DNA of 43,043 nt from Bacteroidales bacterium (GTDB taxonomy: Bacteria > Bacteroidota > Bacteroidia > Bacteroidales > VadinHA17), in contig JAAYUS010000090.1 in assembly GCA_012517605.1 (NCBI GenBank), forward strand, positions 1 to 43,043, in the 5' to 3' direction. Below the pieces are notes generated by a model that had not been told where the DNA came from, did no database searches, and worked only from the letters and a program-made list of their open reading frames with translations. The position numbers were made by a program, and so were the translations under genes. Positions 35,757 to 43,017 of the stretch are shown here, one piece after another (position 1 is the first letter of the stretch; every line of letters starts with the position of its first letter).

Positions 35757-36650
35757 ATGAAAAAGATGTTTTTCTTAATGACCCTCTTGTTGACAGCCAT
35801 AAAAATAAATGCTCAACAGGTAAAATCCTTCCCAACTTCTGACGGTGTCACTTTGTACTACACCACCTATGGGAAAGGACCTAAAGTAGTCTTCTTGTAC
35901 GGCGGTCCAGGTTTTGGAGTAGGACCAATGCGTCCATGGGCAGATTCATTATCAAATCAATTTGAGTGTATTCTTTACGAACAAAGGGGTACTGGATTAT
36001 CAAGTAATGTCAAATTGGATAGTACCACAATAAATCTTAAAAGAGCTACTCAGGATCTTGAGGACTTGAGAATGCATCTTGGTGAAAAACAACTGACACT
36101 TTGTGGTATTTCCTGGGGAGGAATGCTTGCACAAGCTTATGCATCATTTTTCCCTGAAAATACCAGAAACATAGTGCTGGTAAGCACTTTAGGTCCTGAT
36201 TTAAGCCTGATGTCTGCATTTAATGACAATATGAATATGAGAAGATTTCCGAATGAAAGAGACTCATTGACATATTGGAATAAACAACCAGATTCTGACT
36301 TTTCGAAAATGAAAAGAAATTATTTCAGCTTCATTTCTGAATTCTATAGTCATGCCATTGGTTATAAAATGTTGCCACAATTCTTTGCAGCGACGAAATT
36401 TCATGAAACAATGAGTGACCTGATGTGGAAAGACTTGAGTATTAACTATGACCTAAAATCAGTGTTAATCAATTATAAAGGATGATGCTCCATTATCAGA
36501 CCAAGACAGGACCCAGTACCAGCTGAATCAGTTTATCAGATTAAAGAAATTTTACCCCAGACAAATATTATCTTCATTGAAAGATCTGGACATTTCCCTG
36601 ATTATGAAAACCCAAAAGAGTTCTTTAAGATATTGCGGGGAGTGTTATAA
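35757..36650 (+). pseudogene. Proline iminopeptidase-like alpha/beta hydrolase with in-frame TGA
   Basis: The open frame stops at TGA 36483-36485 after 242 residues, but the same frame continues to TAA 36648-36650 for a 297-residue S33-type enzyme. Before the stop: signal peptide (about 1-19), GGPGFGVGPMRPW, EQRGTGLS and the nucleophile GISWGG. After it: CSIIRPRQDPVPAES with the Asp and ERSGHFPDYENP with the catalytic His. Sequence around the stop is GGATGATGC; removing one of the repeated GAT triplets restores GGA TGC (Gly-Cys), so a 3-bp duplication explains the lesion. The truncated product would lack two of three catalytic residues. Confidence 0.8.
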
Positions 36651-36705
36651 CTGAACGATTTTATGTTAAAACCTGGCACCAAGCTGGCACTGAGCCGAGC
36701 GTTAA

Positions 36706-36728
36706 AAAATTGCCCTGTGGGCAATTTT
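36706..36728. terminator. Perfect 10-bp stem-loop, probable terminator
   Basis: AAAATTGCCC-TGT-GGGCAATTTT: a GC-capped 10-bp stem ending in a T run on either strand, 56 bp after the broken hydrolase gene. It is a good bidirectional intrinsic terminator candidate. Confidence 0.55.
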
Positions 36729-36801
36729 AGCGAAGGAGTCAGCCTGCCGCGGTGGAAAAATTAACTTAATCATAAATATTCGATTCTTTTAACTCCTTGA
36801 A

Positions 36802-36949
36802 AGTGTGAGTGTGAGAGTGAGTCTTGAGAAAAAAGAGCGAAAGTGCTCGCTCTCGCTCTCACTTGTTGAGAAAATGACAAAAGTGTGAGTGTGTGAGCGA
36901 GTTATGAGGAAAAAGAGTGAGTTCGCTCGCTCTCGCTCACGCTCTCACT
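36802..36949. repeat. Two tandem GAGTG/CTCGC-rich hairpins
   Basis: Hairpin 1 (36802-36863) pairs AGTGTGAGTGTGAGAGTGAG with CTCGCTCTCGCTCTCACTT; hairpin 2 (36891-36949) pairs AGTGTGAGTGTGTGAGCGAG with CTCGCTCTCGCTCACGCTCT. Both left arms begin with the same 10 bases, so the unit is duplicated at about 89 bp spacing. It sits next to a tRNA fragment. The stems would be stable in RNA or as single-stranded DNA. Confidence 0.75.
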
Positions 36950-36959
36950 CTTTTTCATG

Positions 36960-37001
36960 TGGGCCCAGCTTGGATCGAACCAGCGACCCCCTGATTATAA
37001 G
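36960..37001 (-). pseudogene. tRNA 3'-half fragment, probable integration scar
   Basis: Read on the minus strand from 37001: anticodon loop CTTATAA, stem TCAGG, variable region, T arm GCTGG-TTCGATC-CAAGC (one mismatch) and acceptor strand TGGGCCCA. The 5' half is absent: the bases before the loop cannot pair with TCAGG. Breaking at the anticodon loop is where tyrosine integrases commonly recombine, so this looks like an att half-site. The loop reads TAT at the anticodon positions, but the identity is not secure. Confidence 0.65.
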
Positions 37002-37260
37002 CGTCAAATGAGGGTTTCCACAGGTTTACACAGATTTGTATCTGTTTGTACCAGTTTATTTTGTAACAGAATAATTGTAAAAGATTTCATGGATTTATAC
37101 GGATATGGTAGAAATACTGGCACCAAAACTGGAACCATTTTATTTCAATAATCTTAACGGTCCTAATACGAATCTGTGACAATAATAATATGACCCGCTG
37201 AATAAAAACTGACAGCAAATATTATTGCATTTTTGGATTGTCAGGGTAATATGCAGGGTA

Positions 37261-37779
37261 TTATATTTCTTTTTGTTTAAAACCAATTTTTGGTCTTGGT
37301 GTACTCTCTTCCTGGAGCATTTGTTGAAGAGCGGTAAATATGATTCTAAATTGTTCATCATATTTTTGTTCCATTCTTTCTATTTTTTCAGCAAGATCTT
37401 TATGGTCGATTAAGAGTTGCCTGAGTTTTACGAAAGTCCTGAGGATTGCAATATTTACCTGAATAGCTATACGGCTATTTAATACACTTGAAAGCATTGC
37501 GATTCCCTGTTCGGTAAATGCAAAGGGTTTGGCACCACCAAATATTTGCTTTGAAGGTATCACACCTTGTGATACCATACGATCTATTTCTTCATCTGTG
37601 AGTTCAAACATAAAATCTTTCGGAAATCTATCAAGATTTCTTCGGACAGCCTGTTTTAATACTCTGGTTTCTACATCATAGAGCTTTGCCAAATCTGTAT
37701 CGAGCATAACTTTTTCACCTCTGATGAAGTAGATTAAACTTGCCAGATTTGCCTCTTTAAGGATTGGTAATTTGCTCAT
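37261..37779 (-). CDS. ORF6N-domain DNA-binding protein
   Basis: The annotated 172-residue product begins at ATG 37779; an in-frame TTG lies two codons earlier. The ORF6N domain fills about residues 10-95: YFIRGEKVMLDTDLAKLYDVETRVLKQAVRRNLDRFP, DFMFELTDEEIDRMVSQ, PFAFTEQGIAML, joined to a C-terminal coiled coil (RQLLIDHKDLAEKIERMEQKYDE). ORF6N proteins are found in phages and mobile elements, often as antirepressors or regulators. Its setting beside a tRNA fragment supports a mobile origin. Two related palindromes, one at the start and one inside the gene, suggest self-regulation. Confidence 0.88.
   Translation of the reverse strand: MSKLPILKEANLASLIYFIRGEKVMLDTDLAKLYDVETRVLKQAVRRNLDRFPKDFMFELTDEEIDRMVSQGVIPSKQIFGGAKPFAFTEQGIAMLSSVLNSRIAIQVNIAILRTFVKLRQLLIDHKDLAEKIERMEQKYDEQFRIIFTALQQMLQEESTPRPKIGFKQKEI
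37556..37576. promoter_or_regulatory. Palindrome inside the ORF6N gene, possible operator
   Basis: GGTATCACA-CCT-TGTGATACC is a perfect 9-bp inverted repeat within codons for VSQGVIP, about 230 bp from its partner at the gene start. The family often has VSQxVIPS here, so the match could reflect coding constraint. Confidence 0.45.
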
Positions 37780-37785
37780 ATTCAA

Positions 37786-37810
37786 ATGGTGTCACAAATT
37801 GTGATACCAT
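37786..37810. promoter_or_regulatory. Palindrome just upstream of the ORF6N gene, probable operator
   Basis: ATGGTGTCACA-AAT-TGTGATACCAT is a 25-bp inverted repeat with one mismatched pair, immediately before the ORF6N start. It shares the TCACA/TGTGA core with the internal palindrome. Confidence 0.6.
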
Positions 37811-37878
37811 AAAGATAATTAAATAGAAATATCTTTAATTCATTTTTGACGTCAAATACATCTTCAAAATCCGTCCTT

Positions 37879-37891
37879 CCCTGACCACTTC
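37879..37891. repeat. IS21-end-like word, single copy
   Basis: CCCTGACCACTTC matches the left arm of element A (CCCTGACCACTTCCC). No partner arm is recognised nearby; the gap 37811-38064 is otherwise AT-rich and empty. Confidence 0.3.
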
Positions 37892-38064
37892 AGAAGAAGG
37901 TCTGAAAACATTTAACATACAAAAAATTACAAAGGTTTAACTTATTAAATAGTTTTGGTAATTTATATAATTATTCTTTTAACAGATGAATCTTCTAAAT
38001 ACTTAATCTCGATGAAACGCATATAAAAACTATTTTTTTATCTTTAAATATTAATTGATTAATT

Positions 38065-39240
38065 ATGAAAAAAATATACATTTTATTCTCATTTTTCTTT
38101 TTAACGTTATCTACTTTTTGCCAACCAAACGAGAGCTTTAAAATCACACATGGCCCATGGCTAACACAAATGAGCGAAACAGGAGTCACCATTCTCTGGA
38201 CAACGAGTAAAAACGCTGTTTCGTGGGTTGAAGTGGCTCCTGATGATGGCACTAATTTCTATGGAGAAGAACGTCCCCGCTACTTTGATACTAAAAATGG
38301 CAGGATAAGGGCAACAAGCACCCTTCACAAGGTTGAAATAAGGAACCTCAAACCGGGAACTTCTTACCGGTATGCAATTTTTTCGAAAGAGCTTTTAAAT
38401 TGGGAAAATGATGCCAGAATACTCTATGGCGCAACAATTGCTAATCCTGGTTATGCAAGGAATCCATTATCGTTTAAAACTTTCAGCGGTGAAGACGACT
38501 CTGTGAACTTCCTTATTTTCAATGATGTTCATGGCCGGTCGCAACTTATGAAGGATCTCTGCAAGGTCATTGATTTTAAAACTATTGATATGGTAGTATT
38601 CAACGGTGATATGGCATCTTCCGTATATAGCGAAGAACAACTGTTTACTGACTTTTTAGATGCAGCCGTGAGCCTCTTTGCTTCAAGGATACCAATAGTG
38701 TATGTAAGGGGAAATCATGAAACAAGGGGCCCTTATTCTGATTTCCTTTCAGATTATTTCCCGACAAGCACTGGTAATATATATCAGCTATTGAATGTCG
38801 GAAAAGTCGCATTTCTGCTTCTTGATTGTGGCGAAGATAAACCTGATTCTGATATTGAATATAGCGGACTTGCGGATTTTGATTCCTATCGTGAAAAAGA
38901 AGCTACCTGGCTGAAAAGTGTAGTCCAAACAAAAGAGTACAAAAATGCGGATATAAAGCTGGCAATTTTGCACATGCCCCTTATGTCAAGCGACTGGCAT
39001 GGAACTCTTCATTTAAATGAACTTTTCCTCCCGGTCCTTAATGAAGCAGGAGTCACTGCAATGTTTAGCGGTCATACACACCAATATGCTTACAATAAGC
39101 CAATAGCTGGAAAAATAAATTTCCCCGTACTTGTTAATAGTAACAATGGCATTGTGCTATGTAATATTGACAATGGGAAAGTTAAAGCTACCATAACATA
39201 TTCGAATGGTTCAAAACCTCAGGAAATTATTCTGAATTAA
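38065..39240 (+). CDS. Secreted metallophosphoesterase with purple acid phosphatase-type N-terminal domain
   Basis: The 391-residue product has a signal peptide (1-19). Residues 25-140 form an FN3-like domain (HGPWLTQMSETGVTILWTTS, VEIRNLKPGTSYRYAIFS). The calcineurin-like core has NDVHGR (Asp154, His156), NGD (180-182), GNHE (216-219), ILHMPL and SGHTHQY, all metal ligands present. It should hydrolyse phosphoesters in the periplasm or outside the cell. It is intact, unlike its neighbours on both sides. Confidence 0.9.
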   Translation: MKKIYILFSFFFLTLSTFCQPNESFKITHGPWLTQMSETGVTILWTTSKNAVSWVEVAPDDGTNFYGEERPRYFDTKNGRIRATSTLHKVEIRNLKPGTSYRYAIFSKELLNWENDARILYGATIANPGYARNPLSFKTFSGEDDSVNFLIFNDVHGRSQLMKDLCKVIDFKTIDMVVFNGDMASSVYSEEQLFTDFLDAAVSLFASRIPIVYVRGNHETRGPYSDFLSDYFPTSTGNIYQLLNVGKVAFLLLDCGEDKPDSDIEYSGLADFDSYREKEATWLKSVVQTKEYKNADIKLAILHMPLMSSDWHGTLHLNELFLPVLNEAGVTAMFSGHTHQYAYNKPIAGKINFPVLVNSNNGIVLCNIDNGKVKATITYSNGSKPQEIILN

Positions 39241-39358
39241 TTTAACTGAACCTTCTGACGCGAATTTTATAATAATTGCCGTTCGTCTCAACGTATTTTT
39301 ATAAATATCAGTGCCCCGATCGTTAATCGGTTCTTACAACAGCTAATTGTTGAATATT

Positions 39359-39391
39359 TTGTAGACATCCGTAAAATGAGGATGCCTACAA
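39359..39391. terminator. Stem-loop between convergent genes
   Basis: TTGTAG-A-CATCC pairs with GGATG-C-CTACAA around a 9-nt loop (one internal mismatch), immediately beyond the lactonase fragment's stop. It could terminate both strands. Confidence 0.5.
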
Positions 39392-39393
39392 TT

Positions 39394-39814
39394 TTAATAG
39401 AACTTCAGGCAGGCAGGTATCTTCATTTTGACCCCTGAAACCAGTTTTGAAGGTAGTCCTGTTCTTCTGTTAATTTTCAAAACCGAAATAGAATCTGACT
39501 TCTGATTACCTACGAGCATATATTTTCCAGTTGGATCAAGAATAAAACTCCTTGGCCAGTCTCCACCACACGAGGTATAACCGGCAAGGGTCAGCAGCCC
39601 GTCTTTTCCTATTTTGAACGTTGCTATTGTGTTTTCGCCCCTGTTTGATCCATAAAGAAATTTCCCGTTCTTATCGATATGTATATCAGCACAATGATTA
39701 TTAACTTCTAAATCATCTTTTTTAGAAGGTAGCGTCTGAAGCAGTGTCAGGCCTTCCTTTTCGTTTACATTGAATACCATGAAAGTCGAACCAAGTTCAT
39801 TAATTAACTCAAGT
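39394..39814 (-). pseudogene. Lactonase (6-phosphogluconolactonase-like) fragment, 5'-truncated
   Basis: The C-terminal third of a seven-bladed lactonase: in frame upstream of the apparent ATG (39780) the reading LINELGSTFMVFNV gives the family's conserved ELGS segment, then NNHCADIHIDKNGKFLYGSNRG, GGDWPRSFILDPTGKYMLVGNQ and the family's closing ACLKF. The frame is cut by a TAG at 39815-39817, and the other 240 or so residues are absent. The missing end is 140 bp from an IS21 end, so a transposition-linked deletion is likely. Confidence 0.75.
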
Positions 39815-39955
39815 TGCTAGTTATAGGGTGATATAAAAATAATAAAATATTGTAAATCAATTAAATATGTTGATAAATATTGTTATTATGTTGATAATCA
39901 AATACATATAAATTAGGTATAGTTTAAAAAATCCTCCAGGTTTAAGTCGCCAAAC

Positions 39956-40008
39956 TGCATACGCCGGACAATCTGACCACATTACGCCGGAGTAAATTGA
40001 CCACATCA
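39956..40008. mobile_element. IS21-family element end (multiple terminal repeats)
   Basis: Two direct repeats lie 23 bp apart: CGCCGGACAATCTGACCACA (39962-39981) and CGCCGGAGTAAATTGACCACA (39985-40005). They sit 60-110 bp beyond the istB stop, where IS21 elements carry repeated transposase-binding sites. The outer boundary is near CTGCAT. Confidence 0.7.
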
Positions 40009-40069
40009 GAGTTGGTATTTTAAAAAGAGCTTTCTCACGGTAAAAAGTGGTTAAACAAATTTATTTATT

Positions 40070-40822
40070 TCAATTTAATATTTCCATTTTTTTTTGAGTG
40101 TCCCTGGTTTTTCTCAGTGATTCTCCCCTGAGTTCAATCCTGTGTGCATCATGAACGATCCTGTCAAGGATTGCATCCGCAACAGTTTTCTCTCCAATGA
40201 CTTCATGCCAGCAGTTAACCGGGAGCTGTGATGTAATTATCATTGAAGCTCTTTTGTGCCGGTCCTCAACAATCTCCATTAGTGCCGACCTGTTCTGACT
40301 GTCGATCGGCAGCAGACCAAAGTCATCAATAATAAGCAGGTCCTGACGCTCGATCTTTGATATTTCCTTCAGATAAGATCCGTCAGCCTTGCCCATCTTT
40401 AGCTTGGAAAAGAGCTTGCCAAGATTAGCATAATAGACCTTAAATTCAAGGGTACAAGCCTGATGACCGAGTGCGGTGGCGATGTAACTTTTCCCTATTC
40501 CCGTGCTTCCGGTAATAATTATGTTTTCATGTTTTCGTACGAAATTGCATTCAGCAAAACGCAGTATCTGACCACGATCAAGATTACGTTCGGCCTGGTA
40601 ATCGATGCTTTCCATGCTTGATTGGTAACGGAACCTGGCGTTTCGCAACCTCCTTTCAATGTTACGATTTTGCCGGTCATCCCATTCTGCTTCAATGAGC
40701 ATATTTACCAGTTCATCGGCAGAAAGACCTGTCAGTTTATCATTTTCAAGGCTGGTCTCATATGTCCTGGCCATGCCCCATAGATGGAGCTTCTTTATTT
40801 TTTCAAGTGTTTCCTGTGTCAT
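40070..40822 (-). CDS. istB: IS21-family transposition helper ATPase IstB
   Basis: The 250-residue product is complete. An N-terminal helical domain (LHLWGMARTYE, AEWDDRQNRNIERRLRNARF) precedes the AAA+ domain with Walker A GSTGIGKS (105-112) and Walker B LLIIDDFG, then SQLPVNCWHEVIGEKTVADAILDRIVH near the sensor region. IstB forms ATP-dependent oligomers on DNA that direct the IstA transposase. Here it follows a broken istA, so the element cannot move by itself, although the protein could act in trans. Confidence 0.93.
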   Translation of the reverse strand: MTQETLEKIKKLHLWGMARTYETSLENDKLTGLSADELVNMLIEAEWDDRQNRNIERRLRNARFRYQSSMESIDYQAERNLDRGQILRFAECNFVRKHENIIITGSTGIGKSYIATALGHQACTLEFKVYYANLGKLFSKLKMGKADGSYLKEISKIERQDLLIIDDFGLLPIDSQNRSALMEIVEDRHKRASMIITSQLPVNCWHEVIGEKTVADAILDRIVHDAHRIELRGESLRKTRDTQKKMEILN

Positions 40823-40848
40823 CTTTTATTTAGTTATTAGATTACTTT

Positions 40849-41050
40849 TTATTGATAATAAGTCTCTCCCCGGATGTTTTCATGTGCAGGAATATCGGAA
40901 GTTATCTCTGCAAAGGTGAGTATGTCATATTTGTTCTCCAGGATGGATTTGATGGCGTGATAAGAGTAATTTTCATACTCTGTTGCTCTTTTACAGGCAT
41001 TGATAAGCCTTTCCCTTCCGACCTTGCGTTCATACCCCAGAACTCCCTGG
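40849..41050 (-). pseudogene. istA: Truncated istA, C-terminal fragment
   Basis: The frame GYERKVGRERLINACKRATE, YSYHAIKSILENKYDI and IPAHENIRGETYYQ is the end of an IS21 IstA transposase, ending 27 bp before istB as usual. Upstream of SIQGVLGYERK the protein changes to sequence with no IstA character, at about 41050. The catalytic DDE core is missing. Confidence 0.85.
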
Positions 41051-41491
41051 ATTGAGAATATTGCAATTGTAAGAAAATATCTCGATTTTATACAGAATCC
41101 ACCAGATGGTCTTGGAGCAGAAATTGATAATGCCAAGCATCTTAGAGGGGCCTGTGCAAACCTGAGAATAACAATGACAAATGATAACGCAAGCATTGAT
41201 TTGCTTACATCATTTAGCCTATTAGCATTAGAAGCAAAAGAAGAGGATTCTTTCAAAAATGCAATAAGCAAGCCTTTAATAGCCCAGGCAATTGATCTTT
41301 ACCGAAAAGGCTTTAAACGATTAGCTCAGATAGAAAATTGGGATGAATGCAAGGAGTTACTCATCTATTTCAATAACAAAATTTTGGATATTAATCCGGT
41401 TATTATCCCTTTAATAGTACCACTTACCTTGGAATTATTATTATCTCGAACATCATTTCGCTTAAATAGATTCTTAGAGAAAATTTCATAA
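41051..41491 (+). pseudogene. Beheaded gene of unknown family next to the istA break
   Basis: A plus-strand frame of 147 codons begins at the junction with the IS fragment, with no start of its own; the apparent ATG at 41000 lies in istA sequence. The remaining protein contains FIQNPPDGLGAEIDNAKHLR, ACANLRITMTNDNASIDLLT, a hydrophobic-helical middle and PLIVPLTLELLLSR. No family recognised. Its TAA at 41489-41491 precedes the next ATG by one base, so the two were co-translated. Confidence 0.65.
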
Positions 41492-41492
41492 T

Positions 41493-42083
41493 ATGGAACA
41501 GATAGTACAAATACAGGAAGAATTTGAAAAGCTCATTTCGCAGCTCGAAAAGTTAAAAAAGGTGAGTGATATTACATCTGAGAATATATCTGCAGCCAAG
41601 GCAGTTATTAAAAGTGTTGATGAATTTATTCTATGCTCCCGGACCTTTGAAGAAAAGTTAATAGAGGATTCAAATACAAGATCCAAAACCATTGAGACCC
41701 TGACAGGCAATTTAGAGAATTCCTTGATAAAGCTGGATGAAAAGACAAATGGATTATCAAAAGGTTTTGAAAACGAATTTCAATCATTCAAGGAATTAAT
41801 AGCAAAATTGATAGAGACCAATAGCAAAATTTTCAAAGAAGAAGTTACAAGTACCTTCAAGAATTTTGAGAACATAAATTCAAAAATTGCAACGGATATT
41901 AATGAAATCACAAAAAAGAATATTGGATTAGAAATTGAGATAAAAAGGGTGTATAATAAATTATCTGATATTCAAATAGAACATTACCGTAGTACCAAAG
42001 TTCTCCGTAACCTATTAATTGGAGCATTGATTCTTGTTATGGGCCTTGGCGGGATACTGATTATTTTGTTGCAAAGCAGATAA
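41493..42083 (+). CDS. Coiled-coil protein with C-terminal membrane helix, unknown
   Basis: The 196-residue product is a long heptad-rich coiled coil (about 1-165: EEFEKLISQLEKLKKVSD, NFENINSKIATDINEI), rich in Lys, Glu, Ser and Asn, ending in one membrane helix (about 171-193, NLLIGALILVMGLGGILIIL). Such tail-anchored coiled coils occur in multi-gene defence and envelope systems, but no assignment is possible. It overlaps in operon fashion with the truncated gene (1-bp gap) and a small frame follows it. Confidence 0.7.
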   Translation: MEQIVQIQEEFEKLISQLEKLKKVSDITSENISAAKAVIKSVDEFILCSRTFEEKLIEDSNTRSKTIETLTGNLENSLIKLDEKTNGLSKGFENEFQSFKELIAKLIETNSKIFKEEVTSTFKNFENINSKIATDINEITKKNIGLEIEIKRVYNKLSDIQIEHYRSTKVLRNLLIGALILVMGLGGILIILLQSR

Positions 42084-42095
42084 ATTCACATTAAT

Positions 42096-42197
42096 ATGAA
42101 AACTGAAATTGATCTAGAAAATGCTATTCGGGCTTTAAAGTACCCATCCGAGTTATTTTGGATTTATGCTATGTTCGAGAAATTTCATAATGTTTGA
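42096..42197 (+). CDS. Small frame, possible third gene or gene fragment
   Basis: The 33-residue frame (MKTEIDLENAIRALKYPSE...) starts 12 bp after the coiled-coil gene. The amino acid pattern looks like a real amphipathic helix. It may be a small gene or the start of a longer gene whose remainder was lost. Confidence 0.35.
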   Translation: MKTEIDLENAIRALKYPSELFWIYAMFEKFHNV

Positions 42198-42234
42198 AAA
42201 AATTCAGGGTCATTATTAACGAATCAATCAAATT

Positions 42235-42759
42235 CTATTTAATACGTGTATGTCTGCTTTTAATTAAGTATTTATTAGGCAATAATGATCCAACGAGCAT
42301 TGCAATGTCCTGGATGTCAGCATTTGGCAGATTGTTTCCATAGGAAATATTAATCTTACTTGTATCAATCTTTATTGTCATAAATTTGTTATAGATAGAA
42401 CCAAGTTCTTCTTCAGTAATTACATTTAGATCTGTGGAATCTATCGCAAACTGACAGTAAAGAATTTTACCTGATCTATTAAAGAATAACATAACTATTG
42501 AATTCGGATGGATTTTTTCGATTTTATTGATTGAAAAAACATTTTGAGTTATTTCATTAAATAGAGAATTTGTATACTCCTGATCAATAATAATAGCTTG
42601 CTCATTAATGATTTCATCTGTCCTAAATGCACCTTTATTTATTGGACTTACCGAGTAAGTTCCTAATTTAGATTTCTTATACTCGAATAATTTTTCATTC
42701 TGAGCATTTATCGAAAGCACTATCAAAATTGATATGGAAAATGTTACTATTTTTTTCAT
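42235..42759 (-). CDS. Secreted protein of unknown function
   Basis: The 174-residue product has a signal peptide (MKKIVTFSISILIVLSINAQ). The mature part has strands and helices (LGTYSVSPINKGAF, IIDQEYTNSLFNEITQNVF, IHPNSIVMLFFNRSGKILYC) reminiscent of TonB C-terminal-type or small adapter folds, but I cannot name a family. It stands alone and is antisense to the small frame's end. Confidence 0.65.
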   Translation of the reverse strand: MKKIVTFSISILIVLSINAQNEKLFEYKKSKLGTYSVSPINKGAFRTDEIINEQAIIIDQEYTNSLFNEITQNVFSINKIEKIHPNSIVMLFFNRSGKILYCQFAIDSTDLNVITEEELGSIYNKFMTIKIDTSKINISYGNNLPNADIQDIAMLVGSLLPNKYLIKSRHTRIK

Positions 42760-42862
42760 GATATGAGTATTATAAGTAAAATTAATAAATTATAGAATCT
42801 CCAGGTGAATGAAAACCATAAGCACTTATGATTATGATGGTCTTAAAAAACTGGACAGTATA

Positions 42863-43017
42863 TTCCGAAATTAATTGACCCCCTGTTCCGGAATAATTGA
42901 TCCCCCTGTTCCGGACAATTGACCCCCCTGGTATGGGAAATTTTTTCTGACATTCCGGCATATTGACCCCTCTTAGGGGAATATAATGTCTGACATTCCG
43001 GCAAATTGACCCCTCTG
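42863..43017. mobile_element. End of another IS21-family element, five terminal repeats
   Basis: Five copies of TTCCGG-AAT-rich-TTGACCCC: starting at 42863, 42886 and 42909 (contiguous 23-bp units) and at 42953 and 42996 (43-bp spacing, both preceded by CTGACA). The copies differ in small ways, for example TTCCGA in the first and GATCC in the second. This is the arrangement of IS21 ends; the transposase genes would lie outside the window to the right. Confidence 0.75.

Noticed and set aside
36483-36485. TGA in the hydrolase as a selenocysteine codon
   Set aside because: It is not at a redox or active-site position, no SECIS-like hairpin follows, and a 3-bp duplication explains it.
36802-36949. 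GAGTG-rich tandem units as a CRISPR array
   Set aside because: Only two units, they are self-pairing hairpins and there are no unique spacers of equal length.
36957-37151. Plus-strand 64-residue frame starting MWAQLGSNQRPPDYK
   Set aside because: Its start is the antisense of a tRNA 3'-half; such frames are a known artefact next to tRNA genes.
41000-41050. ATG at 41000 as start of the gene at 41051
   Set aside because: The first 17 codons are antisense to conserved istA sequence, so they are not part of the original gene.
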